In this document: positions 35,537 through 47,455 of the stretch, piece after piece
How positions within the stretch are numbered: position 1 is the stretch's first letter
Layout: every line of letters begins with the position of its first letter
Assembly (NCBI RefSeq): GCF_006716765.1
Contig: NZ_VFPO01000001.1
Span: 3,162,001-3,226,000, forward strand
Reading direction: 5' to 3'
Length of the DNA stretch: 64,000 bases
Source of the DNA: Actinomadura hallensis
GTDB taxonomy: Bacteria > Actinomycetota > Actinomycetes > Streptosporangiales > Streptosporangiaceae
Translations under genes and position numbers: made by a program
Notes under the pieces: generated by a model
What the model was told of the DNA's origin: nothing
Databases searched by the model: none
The model's input: only the letters and a program-made list of their open reading frames with translations

Positions 35537-38053
35537 CTAGAGCGCCTCGCGGCGCTGCAGGTACGCGAACGCGGCCCACCCCGGCAGGACGGGCAGCCAC
35601 AGCGTCAGAAGCCGGTACAGCAGCACCGCGGACGTCGCCGTCTCCGCGGTCAGCCCCGAGATCGTCAGCGCCAGCGTCAGGGCGCCCTCCACGGCGCCGA
35701 GGCCGCCGGGAGTCGGCGCGGCCGACCCCAGCGCGTTCGCGGTCAGGAACACCACCACCACCGTCGTCAGCGGCAGCGACCCCCCGAACGCCCGGATCGA
35801 CGCGTCCAGGCACAGCACGAACGCCACCGTCAGCAGCAACGTCCCGCCCATCCCCGTCAGCAGCTTCCTCGGGGTCTGCAGGACGTCCACCAGCCGCGGC
35901 AGCACCCCGGAGAACATCGCCCGCAGCCGCGAGGCCACCACCCGCCGGACCCGCGGGACGGTCAGCGCGAGTCCCGCCACCAGGCCCAGCGACAGCACCA
36001 CGATGACGATCGTGCGCGACGGCGCGAGGTCCTGCGTCGCCTTGGTCGTCGACCCGGTGAGGAACCCGAACAGGATCAGCAGCAGGACGTGGATGACCAG
36101 CCCCACCAGCTGCGACGCCCCGACGCTCGCCACCGCCAGGCCCGGCCGCACCCCCGAGCGCTGCAGGTAGCGGGTGTTGACGGCCACGCCGCCCACCGCC
36201 GCCGGGGCCACCAGCTTCACGAACGACGCGGCCAGCTGCACCAGGATCGTCCGCCCGAGCGGCAGCCGCTCCGGCACGAAGCCCATCAGCATGAACGCCG
36301 CGGCGACGTAGGTCAGCACCGCCCCGCCCAGCGCGGCCAGGCCCCAGTGCCAGCTCGCCGCCGACGCCATCGCCGCCACGTCCAGGCTCGCCACCTGCGG
36401 GATGACGATGTAGGCCGCGATCGACAGCGCCACGATGCTGAAGACCGTCCGGGGCCGGAACCGCTCCAGCCTCGCCGGCGCGACCTCCGTCTCCGGCTTC
36501 AGCCGGACGATCTGCTCGCGGATGCGGGTCAGCAGGTCCCGGTCGCGGCGCAGCGCGGTGCGGGTCGCCCGCGACAGCGCCACCCGCTGCAGCAGCGGCA
36601 CCGCCGCCGCCAGGGCCTCCTCGCCCAGCACCGACGCCGCCGTGCGCACGGCCCGCTCCGGCCCCACCCGCAGCGCGAGCGTCGTCAGCAGCTGCGCCAG
36701 GTCGAGCCGCAGCGCCAGGTCGCCCGCCGCGGTCTCCCCGGACCGCAGGTCGGTGAGGTAGGCCCGGCCGTCCGGGCCGACGGCGATCGCCTCCTCCTGC
36801 AGCCGCCGGTGCGCCAGCCGGCCGCCCTGCATCGCGCGGAACTGGCGCCACACGTCCGTCAGCAGCGCGTCGGTGATCTCCTCGTCGGGGACGTCGGTGA
36901 GCCGCCGCCCCGGCACGTGCTCGTAGGCCAGCAGCGCCGCCTCCGTGCCGACCTCCGACGTGCCGACCAGGCGGGGCGTGCGGGCGCCCGCGGCGGCCAG
37001 CGCGTACGCCATCAGCGACTCCTGCTCCAGCGACCGGCGCAGCGACCGCAGCGCCCGCCCGGTCGTGGTGGAGCGCAGCCGCAGCAGCCGCCAGACCCGG
37101 TACAGCAGGCCCGCCGTCTGCTGGTCGCGGTCCAGGACGCGGACCTCCAGGTCCCATTCGCCGCGCCCGCCGGCCCCCGCCGCGCGCGGCGGGGCGCCGT
37201 GCGGCCCGCCCGCGGCGGCGTCCCCGGAGTCGGATGGAAGGGCCCCTGGGCGGGGGGCCAGGACGACGCCGTACCGGCGGGCCTCCTCGGCCCCGTCGGA
37301 CGGGGAGTCCAGCCGCGCGGCCCGCGCCGGGCGCAGCCCGAGCCGCTCCAGCGCCGCGACGACCGTCGCGCCGCTGGGGCGCGGGTTCGGCGTCCCGACC
37401 GCGTACAGGGTGCCGTGGCCGATCGCGCGCCCGAGGAAGTAGGTGGCCGCGAGCGCGGAGACCGAGGCGTAGGCGGCGGTGAGCCCCGTCAGCGCCGCCA
37501 GCCCGATCATCGTCCAGGTCGCGGCCTGCCACCGGGCGCGGCCCGCCATCCCGACCGCGCTGACGAACGCGATCACGGGCGCGATGTCGGTGTGGATCGG
37601 GGCGGTGCCCGTGCCGCCCCAGATCAGCGAGTCGAGCACGCCGCCGGGCGCGGCCCGCACCACCAGGTCGTCCAGCCCGATCGTGATCCCGAGCGCGATC
37701 ACGGCGGCCAGCAGCGCGATCGCGACGCGGGTGCCGTCCCGGTGGAACAGCCGCTCGATGCCGAACGCGATCGGCACCGCAAGCACGCCGAAGCTGGACA
37801 CCAGCGTGGCCAGCGACAGCAGCAGCCGGGGGGCGTGCGCGGTGCCCTCCTGGATGTCGGAGTGCAGCCCGTGCGTCGTCCCCTGCGCGAACGACACCAG
37901 CAGCATCACCACGGCCAGGCCGACCACCGACGCGGCGAACCTGATGCCGTCGGAGGAGCGGCGGATGCGGTCGGGCTGGGCGGGCTCGTCGACGGGCACG
38001 CCGCCGGACGCGCCCTGCCGCGGGCGCACCGCCTCGTCGTGGGTCTGCGTCAC
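35537..38053 (-). CDS. UPF0104 flippase-like membrane protein with kinase-like middle domain
   Basis: An 838-residue protein in three parts: N-terminal bundle of about six transmembrane helices (35-220), a soluble middle (about 300-540), and a C-terminal block of seven to eight helices (555-830) of the UPF0104/lysyl-phosphatidylglycerol synthase membrane family. The middle resembles RIO/ABC1-type kinases (LVGTSEVGTEAALLAYEHVPG; AHRRLQEEAIAVGPDGRAYLTDLRSGE). However, the catalytic HxD and DFG aspartates appear as HRR and DLR, so it may be a pseudokinase. The GNAT-like aminoacyl-transfer domain of true LPG synthases is absent. Likely lipid or polyprenyl transport; unproven. GTG start. Convergent with merR. 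Confidence 0.82.
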   Translation of the reverse strand: MTQTHDEAVRPRQGASGGVPVDEPAQPDRIRRSSDGIRFAASVVGLAVVMLLVSFAQGTTHGLHSDIQEGTAHAPRLLLSLATLVSSFGVLAVPIAFGIERLFHRDGTRVAIALLAAVIALGITIGLDDLVVRAAPGGVLDSLIWGGTGTAPIHTDIAPVIAFVSAVGMAGRARWQAATWTMIGLAALTGLTAAYASVSALAATYFLGRAIGHGTLYAVGTPNPRPSGATVVAALERLGLRPARAARLDSPSDGAEEARRYGVVLAPRPGALPSDSGDAAAGGPHGAPPRAAGAGGRGEWDLEVRVLDRDQQTAGLLYRVWRLLRLRSTTTGRALRSLRRSLEQESLMAYALAAAGARTPRLVGTSEVGTEAALLAYEHVPGRRLTDVPDEEITDALLTDVWRQFRAMQGGRLAHRRLQEEAIAVGPDGRAYLTDLRSGETAAGDLALRLDLAQLLTTLALRVGPERAVRTAASVLGEEALAAAVPLLQRVALSRATRTALRRDRDLLTRIREQIVRLKPETEVAPARLERFRPRTVFSIVALSIAAYIVIPQVASLDVAAMASAASWHWGLAALGGAVLTYVAAAFMLMGFVPERLPLGRTILVQLAASFVKLVAPAAVGGVAVNTRYLQRSGVRPGLAVASVGASQLVGLVIHVLLLILFGFLTGSTTKATQDLAPSRTIVIVVLSLGLVAGLALTVPRVRRVVASRLRAMFSGVLPRLVDVLQTPRKLLTGMGGTLLLTVAFVLCLDASIRAFGGSLPLTTVVVVFLTANALGSAAPTPGGLGAVEGALTLALTISGLTAETATSAVLLYRLLTLWLPVLPGWAAFAYLQRREAL

Positions 38054-38069
38054 GCCCCACCGCCGCCTT

Positions 38070-38097
38070 GACCGTCCGTCATCGACCGTCCGTCATC
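38070..38097. repeat. 14-bp direct repeat
   Basis: Two identical units GACCGTCCGTCATC (38070-38083, 38084-38097) just upstream of the flippase-like gene's GTG start, in its probable leader. Confidence 0.85.
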
Positions 38098-38342
38098 GTG
38101 ATCAGCGTCCCAGAACCGGCGGCGCGCAGTCGAGCGGCGCGCGCCCTCCCGGCCGCCGCGCGTCCCCCGCGCGGACCCGTCCCGTGCGGGGCCCGCGGCC
38201 GGTCACATCCCAGGTCAAGCGTGCATATCGTACTGGCACGCCGGGCGTCGCGCCGCTGCCCCCGCCGGGGCCGGCGGGGGCCGGGGACGGTCCCGCCGGC
38301 CGGTTTTGGGTAGGGTCGTCCCATAGGACATGCCGTCGACCC

Positions 38343-38543
38343 TGGGCGGGAGAGACCCCATGCCGCCAGCATGGGGCGCCGAAGGGGCAACCTCCCCGGA
38401 ACCTCTCAGGCAAAAGGACCGCCCGGGCGAGGCACCTCTGGAAAGCAGGCGTCGGTCCCCGCACGCGGGGAAGGGCGGCTCACCGAAGGGGAAACCCCGC
38501 CGCGCGGGTGAAGCTCTCAGGTGCCGATGACAGAGGGGGAGAC
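38343..38543 (+). promoter_or_regulatory. tandem glycine riboswitch of gcvP
   Basis: Two glycine aptamers in series. The first spans about 38343-38425 (GGGCGGGAGAG ... CTCTCAGGCAAAAGGACCGCCC) and the second about 38435-38540 (CCTCTGGAAAGC ... GCTCTCAGGTGCCGATGACAGAGG). A short linker joins them. A -10-like TAGGGT lies at 38311-38316. In known cases glycine binding turns on the glycine-cleavage genes, here gcvP 58 bases downstream. The switch mechanism (no clear terminator) is probably translational. Confidence 0.93.
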
Positions 38544-38600
38544 CGGCCGCCGGCCCGCGCCGGCGGACCCTGAGCGACCGCAGCAGCCAGGAGGGCCTCC

Positions 38601-41477
<2,877 letters not shown>

Positions 41478-41482
41478 TCCGC

Positions 41483-41507
41483 GGGCCGGCGGGGACCCCG
41501 CCGGCCC
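41483..41507 (+). terminator. gcvP terminator hairpin
   Basis: An 11-bp GC stem (41483-41493 with 41497-41507), followed by a T-containing stretch, four bases after the gcvP stop. Confidence 0.7.
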
Positions 41508-41610
41508 GATTCGTGATCTTGGTGGGGATTTCTGGGTGTCGTCGCGAGACGCGGCGGTGGCGGCTCGCTAGGCTCTGGGCCGACCCCGACCCCAGAGGGC
41601 GAGAAGACCC

Positions 41611-42741
41611 ATGAGCGAGTCACCGGAGCGCGCGTCCGACGACCCTGCGCGGCTGTGCGAGGAGGCACGGAACCTCGCCGAGAACGGCGAGGCCGAGCGG
41701 GCGGCGCGGTTGTTCGAGAGGGTCCTCGCCCTCGGCGAGACCCCCTGCCGCGCGCAGGCCGCGCTGGGTCTCGCCGTCGTCCTCGACGACCTCGGCGACG
41801 TGGAGCGGGCCCGCGAGGCGGACCGGGCCGCGATCGCCACCGGCGACCCCGAGTACGGGCCGCGCGCCGCCTACCACCTCGCCCTCACCTACGAGCGGGC
41901 CGGGGAGCAGGAGCGGGCGGCGCCCGCCTGGCGGGTGGTGGTCGACTTCGGCAACGACGCCTACCTGCCGCCCGCGCACCTGGCGCTCGCCAGGATCGCC
42001 GACGACGCCGGCGAGTTCGACACGGCGCGCGAGCACTGGGAGGCGGCGGTCGCCACCGGCGACCCCGAGTACGGCCCGCCCGCCGCGCACGACCTCGCGC
42101 AGCGGCTGCTGGAGCGCGGCGACCCCGCCCGGGCCCAGCGGGTCCTGACCGCCGGGCTCAAGCTGATCGACCGCGCCACCGCCCCGTACGCCTACGCGCG
42201 GCTCGCCGTCGTGCTCGGCATCGCCTACCTCGACCAGGCGATCGGCGCGTTTGGCGCGGCGCTGGGGGAGGAACCGCCCGACGCGGAGGTCGGGCCGCTG
42301 GCCACCGAGCTGCTCGCGCGGACGCTCCCGCTGCGGGGCCGCTCCGCCGAGGCCGCCGAGGTGTGGCGGCGGGGCCTCGCCGACCCCGGCATCGCGGGCC
42401 AGGTCCGGGCGCGCCTGCGCCGCGACTTCGGCGAGGGCGACGAGGACGGCGACCCCGCCGGCCTGTGGTGGGAGCCGGTGCTGGAGGAGGCCGTGGCGGA
42501 CGGGACGCTCCCGGCGCTCACCGGCGAGGTGTTCGGCGCGCTCGACCACATGTACGCGCTGCTGGCCGTCCGGTACGCCGAGCCGCCCGCCGAGCGGCGG
42601 CCGGGCGAGACCCACGAGGTGCTCGGCCGGGCGGTGCGGGTCCCCAGCGACTACGCGTGGGGGCCGCTGCTGCACGAGAGCTTCGCCGAGCGGCTCCGGC
42701 TGGCGATGGGCCGGCCCGTCCCGGACTGGCCCGGCGCCTGA
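41611..42741 (+). CDS. tetratricopeptide-repeat protein
   Basis: A 376-residue cytoplasmic protein. Residues about 12-230 are TPR helices with a strongly repeated pattern; the segment ATGDPEYGP(R/P)AA occurs twice (about 85 and 145), showing internal duplication. The remainder (about 260-376) has no domain I recognise but is likely a conserved actinobacterial extension. TPR proteins act as scaffolds; no partner is indicated by the neighbours. ATG start; the gene is monocistronic by layout. Confidence 0.82.
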   Translation: MSESPERASDDPARLCEEARNLAENGEAERAARLFERVLALGETPCRAQAALGLAVVLDDLGDVERAREADRAAIATGDPEYGPRAAYHLALTYERAGEQERAAPAWRVVVDFGNDAYLPPAHLALARIADDAGEFDTAREHWEAAVATGDPEYGPPAAHDLAQRLLERGDPARAQRVLTAGLKLIDRATAPYAYARLAVVLGIAYLDQAIGAFGAALGEEPPDAEVGPLATELLARTLPLRGRSAEAAEVWRRGLADPGIAGQVRARLRRDFGEGDEDGDPAGLWWEPVLEEAVADGTLPALTGEVFGALDHMYALLAVRYAEPPAERRPGETHEVLGRAVRVPSDYAWGPLLHESFAERLRLAMGRPVPDWPGA

Positions 42742-42789
42742 CCCCGGCCCCGGCCGGCGGCGGCCCGGGCCGGGAGGCGGCGGCGCGGG

Positions 42790-43215
42790 TCAGGCGGCGA
42801 TGTCGCGCTCGGCGATCACCTTGGTGATGCGGGCGCGGACGAGGACCTCGGTGGGGACGGCGTTGCGCGCCCCGAACTCCTCGGCGCGGTCGGCGCCCAT
42901 GTAGCGGCCGCCGATGGCGGTGGCCCAGCGGAGCATCTCGTCCATGTCGTCGACGAGGGTCGCCTCGGCCTGGATCTGCACGTAGGAGTAGGGCGGCGTC
43001 TCGTCGTCCACGCAGATGCAGACCCGCGGGTCGCGGGCGAGGGCGCGGCCCTTCACGGTGTCGCGGCCGGTGTTGAACACCACGTCGTCCCCGTCGAGGA
43101 CGAACCAGATCGGCGTGACGTGCGGGGCGCCGTCCGCGCGGGTGACGGCCGCCTTGCCGGTGCGGGTGCCCTCGGACACGAACGCGCGCCATTCGCTCTC
43201 GGTCATCTTCTCCAT
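42790..43215 (-). CDS. PPOX-class F420/FMN-binding oxidoreductase
   Basis: A 141-residue split-barrel protein of the pyridoxamine-5'-phosphate-oxidase-like superfamily. GKAAVTRADGAPHVTPIWFVLDGDDVVFNTG and the following RDPRVCICVDDE are typical of the F420-dependent Rv1155-like group of actinobacteria. It probably reduces or oxidises a small molecule using F420; the substrate is unknown. Divergent from the small hydrolase next to it, with an 86-base gap. Confidence 0.85.
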   Translation of the reverse strand: MEKMTESEWRAFVSEGTRTGKAAVTRADGAPHVTPIWFVLDGDDVVFNTGRDTVKGRALARDPRVCICVDDETPPYSYVQIQAEATLVDDMDEMLRWATAIGGRYMGADRAEEFGARNAVPTEVLVRARITKVIAERDIAA

Positions 43216-43301
43216 GCGGGAAGTCTGCCACCGGCGATCACCCCGACACCGGCGATCACCCTGCCGCCGCTGATCACGGTGAGTGCGGCTACGGTGAGCG
43301 C

Positions 43302-43952
43302 ATGCAGATCGAGACGCCGCACGGCCCGGCCGAGGTGGCGCTGGACGAGGCGGACGATCCGGCGTTCCTGCTGGTCCTGACCCACGGGTCGAACGGATCG
43401 GTGGACGCCCCGGACCTGCTCGCGGTGCGGGAGACCGCGCTCGGCCTCGGCGGCGCGGTCGCGCGGGTGACGCAGCCGTTCCGGCTCGCCGGCCGCCGCG
43501 CCCCGGGCTCGGCCGTGAAGCAGGACGAGGCGTGGCTCCACGTCGTCGGCGTCGTGCGGGAGAGGTTCGGGGACGTCCCGCTGGTGCAGGGCGGCCGCAG
43601 CAACGGCGCGCGGGTCGCGTGCCGGACGGCGCGGGCCGCGGGGGCGGTGGGCGTCCTGGCGCTGGCGTTCCCGCTCCGCCCGCCGCGCGACCCGGAGCGG
43701 ACCAGGGTGGGCGAGCTGCGCTCGGCGGGGGCCGAGGTCGTCGTCGTCAACGGCGACCGCGACCCGTTCGGGGTGCCGGACGCGGCGGACGCGGCGCACG
43801 TCGAGGTGCTGGCGGGGGAGAGGCACGATCTGAACCGCGACCCCGCCGCGGTCGGGAGGGCGGCGGAGCCGTGGCTGCGGAGATGGGCCGCCCGGCCCGT
43901 GCGGGCGGGCGGCGGCTCCCCGGCCGGGCCGGCCCGGCCGGGAGAAGGGTAG
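43302..43952 (+). CDS. alpha/beta-hydrolase of the KANL3/Tex30 family
   Basis: A 216-residue small alpha/beta hydrolase. The nucleophile elbow GGRSNGARVA (Ser about 107) and the oxyanion region LTHGSNGSVDAPD match the KANL3/Tex30-like group, with the catalytic Asp (NGDRDPFG) and His (GERHDLNRDP) in place. Substrate unknown; probably an esterase. The C-terminal 20 residues are Gly/Pro-rich. No operon partner. Confidence 0.8.
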   Translation: MQIETPHGPAEVALDEADDPAFLLVLTHGSNGSVDAPDLLAVRETALGLGGAVARVTQPFRLAGRRAPGSAVKQDEAWLHVVGVVRERFGDVPLVQGGRSNGARVACRTARAAGAVGVLALAFPLRPPRDPERTRVGELRSAGAEVVVVNGDRDPFGVPDAADAAHVEVLAGERHDLNRDPAAVGRAAEPWLRRWAARPVRAGGGSPAGPARPGEG

Positions 43953-44052
43953 GACGGATCCGCTCCGGGCCCGTGCGGGCCCGGACGCGGCGGGCGGGCT
44001 GCCGCGCCCCCGAGGACGATCACCCCGTGAACTGTTCCCCCGTGGAGGCCGT

Positions 44053-44256
44053 TCAGGCGGCGGACGGAGCCTTCAGGTCCGTCGGCCGGTGCGGTGCGAT
44101 GACTCCCCCGTCGGGCAGCAGCTCACCGGTGTCCTCGAAGAGCACGACGCCGTTGCACAGCAGGCTCCACCCCTGCTCGGGGTGCGAGACCAGCGTGCGG
44201 GCGGCGTCGCGGTCGGGTGCGTCGTGCGAGGGACAGGGCGGCTGGTGCGGGCACAT
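44053..44256 (-). CDS. DUF5999 small protein
   Basis: A 67-residue protein of a family common in Streptomyces and relatives, recognisable by MCPHQPPCPSHDAPDRDAAR and GWSLLCNGVVLFEDTGELLPDG. Three cysteines lie near the start and middle. Function is unknown. The ATG at 44256 is chosen over a longer frame (to 44334) because homology starts there and a GGAGG sits seven bases upstream. Confidence 0.88.
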   Translation of the reverse strand: MCPHQPPCPSHDAPDRDAARTLVSHPEQGWSLLCNGVVLFEDTGELLPDGGVIAPHRPTDLKAPSAA

Positions 44257-44527
44257 CGTGTGCCTCCGGTCTCGGCTGTCGGTGTTCTGCTCTTCCTTAT
44301 TGACGCACCCAAGTGTGAAGGGGTTCGCCCTCACCGGCCATAGCCCGTTGGGAGGGTTGTCCCTTGGTACCGGAGTACCGGTCGGGCGTGACCCGCCTCA
44401 CCCCGAGGTGCCGGGCACAAGCGTTCCCGCCCGCGCGTAACGGACGAAGAACGACACGCCGCCGGGACGTGAAAGCCCTACGATGTTCGGCGGGATCGGC
44501 CTTGGCGAGGCATGGGGGGTGAGGCCG

Positions 44528-45268
44528 GTGCGGGTCGCCCTGTCCGTCGCCTGCTTCGACGACGCGCTGTTCCCCGCCACCGGGAGGGCCGCGGTCGCCC
44601 TGCTGGAGCGGCTCGGCCACGAGGTGGCCTACCCGCCGCAGACGTGCTGCGGCCAGATCCACTGGACGACCGGCTACCACCGCGAGGCGGCCGGCCTCGC
44701 CCGCGCGTACGCCGCCGCGTTCGAGGGCGCCGCGCTCGAGGGCGCCGAGGTCGTCGTGGCCCTGTCGGCGTCCTGCGCGGCCGCCGTCCGCGACGCCTAC
44801 CCGCGCATCGCGCGCGCCGCCCGCGACCCGGCCCTGGCCCGCGCCGCCGAGGGCCTCGCGGTCTACGAGCTGACCGAGTTCCTCGTGGACGTCCTCGGCG
44901 TCACCGACGTCGGCGCGTACTTCCCGCACCGGGTCGCCTACCATCCGGTGTGCGCGTCCGCCCGCACGCTGGGCCTCGCCGACAAGCCGCTGCGGCTGCT
45001 CCGCGCGGTCAAGGGCCTGGAGCTGGCGGACCTGCCCGCCGCGGGCGAGTGCTGCGGGTTCGGCGGCTCGTTCGCGATGAAGAACGCGGACGTGTCGGTC
45101 GCGATGGTCGCCGACAAGGTCCGCCACATCCGCGAGACGGGCGCCGACGTCGTGTGCGCGGTCGACAACTCCTGCCTCGCCCACATCGGCGGCGCGCTGT
45201 CGCGGCTGCGGAGCGGCGTCCGGGCCGTGCACCTGGCCGAGATCCTCGCCGGGACGGGTCCGTCGTGA
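44528..45268 (+). CDS. lutA: LutA-like Fe-S protein of L-lactate oxidation
   Basis: A 246-residue protein with two cysteine-rich CCG domains: QTCCGQIH (about 39) and GECCGFGGSFAMKNADVS (about 178). It works with LutB and LutC to oxidise L-lactate to pyruvate at the cytoplasmic side. GTG at 44528 begins VRVALSVACFDD; a GTG at 44519 and an ATG at 44483 are also in frame. Its stop overlaps the lutB start (GTGA). A -10 TACGAT at 44479-44484 is a possible promoter. Confidence 0.9.
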   Translation: MRVALSVACFDDALFPATGRAAVALLERLGHEVAYPPQTCCGQIHWTTGYHREAAGLARAYAAAFEGAALEGAEVVVALSASCAAAVRDAYPRIARAARDPALARAAEGLAVYELTEFLVDVLGVTDVGAYFPHRVAYHPVCASARTLGLADKPLRLLRAVKGLELADLPAAGECCGFGGSFAMKNADVSVAMVADKVRHIRETGADVVCAVDNSCLAHIGGALSRLRSGVRAVHLAEILAGTGPS

Positions 45269-46743
45269 CGGCGCCCCGATCCGGGACGGGACCCTCCTCC
45301 GCCGGTGGGCCCGCCGAGCCGCCCCCGCCCGCACGGCCGAAGTTCGCCGCCGCGGCGCGGGCGGCGCTGGCCGACACCCGGCGGCGCCGCAACCTGCGCG
45401 GCGCGACCGCCGCGCTCCGCGACCGGGAGGCCGCCGCGACCCGCGCCGCTGCCGACTGGGAGGAGCTGCGCGAGGCGGGGCGGGCGATCAGGGACGACAC
45501 GCTCCTCAACCTCGACACCCACCTGGAGGAGCTGGAACGGGCCGTCACCGAGGCGGGCGGCGTCGTGCACTGGGCCGCCGACGCCGGCGAGGCGCGCGGG
45601 ATCGTCACCGGCCTGGTCCGCGCGGCCGGCGCGACCGAGGTCGTGAAGGCGTCCTCGGCGACCCTGCGGGAGATCGGGCTGGACGAGGCGCTGGAGGCCA
45701 TCGGCGTGACGTCCTGCGAGACGGCCCTCGCCGACCTGGTCGTCCGGCTCGGCGGCGACGAGCCGTCGCACCCGCTGTCCCCGGCGGTCCACCGCGACCG
45801 CGCGCAGATCGGGGAGCTGTTCCGCCGGGAGCTGCCCGCCGCGGGGCCCGACCTGGCCGACGACCCCGCCGCGCTGGCCGGCGCCGCCCGCGACCACCTG
45901 CGCGGCCGCCTCCTGCGCGCCCGCGTCGCGGTCACCGGCGCGAACTTCCTGGTGGCCGAGACCGGCACGGCGGTGGTGCTGGAGTCCGAGGGCAACGCGC
46001 GGATGTGCCTCGCCCTCCCCGAGACGCTCGTCACCGTCGCCGGAATCGACAAGGTCGTCCCGGCCTGGCGGGACATGGAGGTGTTCCTGCAGCTCCTGCC
46101 GCGCGCCTCGTCCGGCGACCCGATGACCGCCTGCGTCTCGGCGTGGACGGGCGTGACGGCGGGCGACGGGCCCCGCGAGTTCCACCTCGTCCTGCTCGAC
46201 AACGGCCGCACCCGCGCCCTCGCCGACGAGGTCGGCCGCACCGCGCTGCGCTGCATCCGCTGCTCGGCGTGCGCGAACGTCTGCCCCGTCTACGGGCGGA
46301 CGGGCGGGGCGCCCTACGGGCCGGTGCTGCCGGGCCCGGCCGGCGCGATGCTCACCCCGCTGCTGCGCGGCGTGGAGAGCGCGGCCGACGCGTCGCTGCC
46401 GTACGCGTCCACGCTGTGCGGCGCGTGCGCCGGCGTGTGCCCGGTGAAGATCGACATCCCGGACGTGCTGGTCCGGCTGCGCGGCGAGGTGGTCGAGTCC
46501 CGCCGCCGGCGGCCCGTCCCGACGCCGGAGCTGGTGCTGATGCGGGGCCTCGCCTGGACGATGGGCGACCCGCGCCGCCACGAGGCGGCGCTGCGGCGCG
46601 GCACGCGGTGGGCCCGGCTGCTGTCGCGCGGCGGGCGGATCCGCCGGCTGCCGGGCCTGCTCGGCAGGTGGACCGAGACCCGCGACCTGCCCGCGCCGCC
46701 GGCCGAGAGCTTCCGCGCCTGGTGGACGCGGAGGCGGGCATGA
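45265..46743 (+). CDS. lutB: LutB-like Fe-S protein of L-lactate oxidation
   Basis: A 492-residue protein with an N-terminal LUD domain (about 90-320) and two [4Fe-4S] motifs, CIRCSACANVCPVYG (about 331) and CGACAGVCPVKI (about 391), followed by a C-terminal region with basic helices. It passes electrons from lactate, probably to the quinone pool. GTG start overlaps the lutA stop. The Pro-rich first 30 residues look poorly conserved. Ends with ATGA overlap into lutC, so the three are one operon. Confidence 0.92.
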   Translation: MTAPRSGTGPSSAGGPAEPPPPARPKFAAAARAALADTRRRRNLRGATAALRDREAAATRAAADWEELREAGRAIRDDTLLNLDTHLEELERAVTEAGGVVHWAADAGEARGIVTGLVRAAGATEVVKASSATLREIGLDEALEAIGVTSCETALADLVVRLGGDEPSHPLSPAVHRDRAQIGELFRRELPAAGPDLADDPAALAGAARDHLRGRLLRARVAVTGANFLVAETGTAVVLESEGNARMCLALPETLVTVAGIDKVVPAWRDMEVFLQLLPRASSGDPMTACVSAWTGVTAGDGPREFHLVLLDNGRTRALADEVGRTALRCIRCSACANVCPVYGRTGGAPYGPVLPGPAGAMLTPLLRGVESAADASLPYASTLCGACAGVCPVKIDIPDVLVRLRGEVVESRRRRPVPTPELVLMRGLAWTMGDPRRHEAALRRGTRWARLLSRGGRIRRLPGLLGRWTETRDLPAPPAESFRAWWTRRRA

Positions 46744-47393
46744 CCGCCGGCGGCGGATCGCGCGCGGAGGTGCTGCGCCGCGTGCGGGAGGCGCTGGGCG
46801 GGGACCGCGGCGCGCACCCGCCGGTGCCGCGCGGCTACGCGACCCGGCTGCCGGAGCCGGAGGCGGAGACCAGGGCCGACGTCGTGGCGCTGTTCACCGA
46901 GCGGGTCGCCGCCGGGGGCGCGGCGGTGCGGCACGTGGGGGCGGACGAGCTGGGCACCGCGGTGGCCGCCGCGCTGTGGGGGAGGGACGCCGGGCGGATC
47001 GTCGTCCCGGCGGACCTGCCGTTCGGGTGGCTCGCGGAGCTGGACGGCGTCCGCGCCGTCGCCGACGTCCCGGCGGCCGACCGCGAGACCCTCGCCGCCG
47101 CCGACGCCGTGGTCACCGGCTGCGCGGCGGCGGTGGCGCGGACCGGCACGGTGATCCTCGACGGCGGCCGGGCCCAGGGGCGGCGGGCGCTGACGGCGGT
47201 GCCCCGCCTCCACGTGTGCGTCGTGCACGCCGACCAGATCGCCGGGACGGTCCCGGAGGCGGTCGGGCGGCTCGACCCCGCCCGGCCGCTGACGTTCGTG
47301 AGCGGCCCGTCGGTCACCCACGGCATCGAGATGGTGCGGGTGGAGGGCGTGCACGGCCCCCGCGAGCTGGAGGTCCTCGTCGTGGAGGACTGA
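46740..47393 (+). CDS. lutC: LutC-like LUD protein of L-lactate oxidation
   Basis: A 217-residue LUD-domain protein, the third subunit of the LutABC lactate-oxidising complex. The hallmark C-terminal sequence SGPSVTHGIEMVRVEGVHGP (family SGPSxTxDIE-like) is present. It starts inside the lutB stop. No dedicated LutR repressor lies beside the operon; the closest regulator is the convergent TetR gene. Confidence 0.9.
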   Translation: MTAGGGSRAEVLRRVREALGGDRGAHPPVPRGYATRLPEPEAETRADVVALFTERVAAGGAAVRHVGADELGTAVAAALWGRDAGRIVVPADLPFGWLAELDGVRAVADVPAADRETLAAADAVVTGCAAAVARTGTVILDGGRAQGRRALTAVPRLHVCVVHADQIAGTVPEAVGRLDPARPLTFVSGPSVTHGIEMVRVEGVHGPRELEVLVVED

Positions 47394-47421
47394 GTTGCGG
47401 AGGACCGAGTTGCGGAGGACC
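47392..47421. repeat. 15-bp tandem repeat at the lutC stop
   Basis: Two identical units GAGTTGCGGAGGACC (47392-47406, 47407-47421). The first begins within the lutC stop codon. Confidence 0.85.
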
Positions 47422-47455
47422 GGTTCGTGGGGGACCGACCGGCGGGGCGCGGGCC

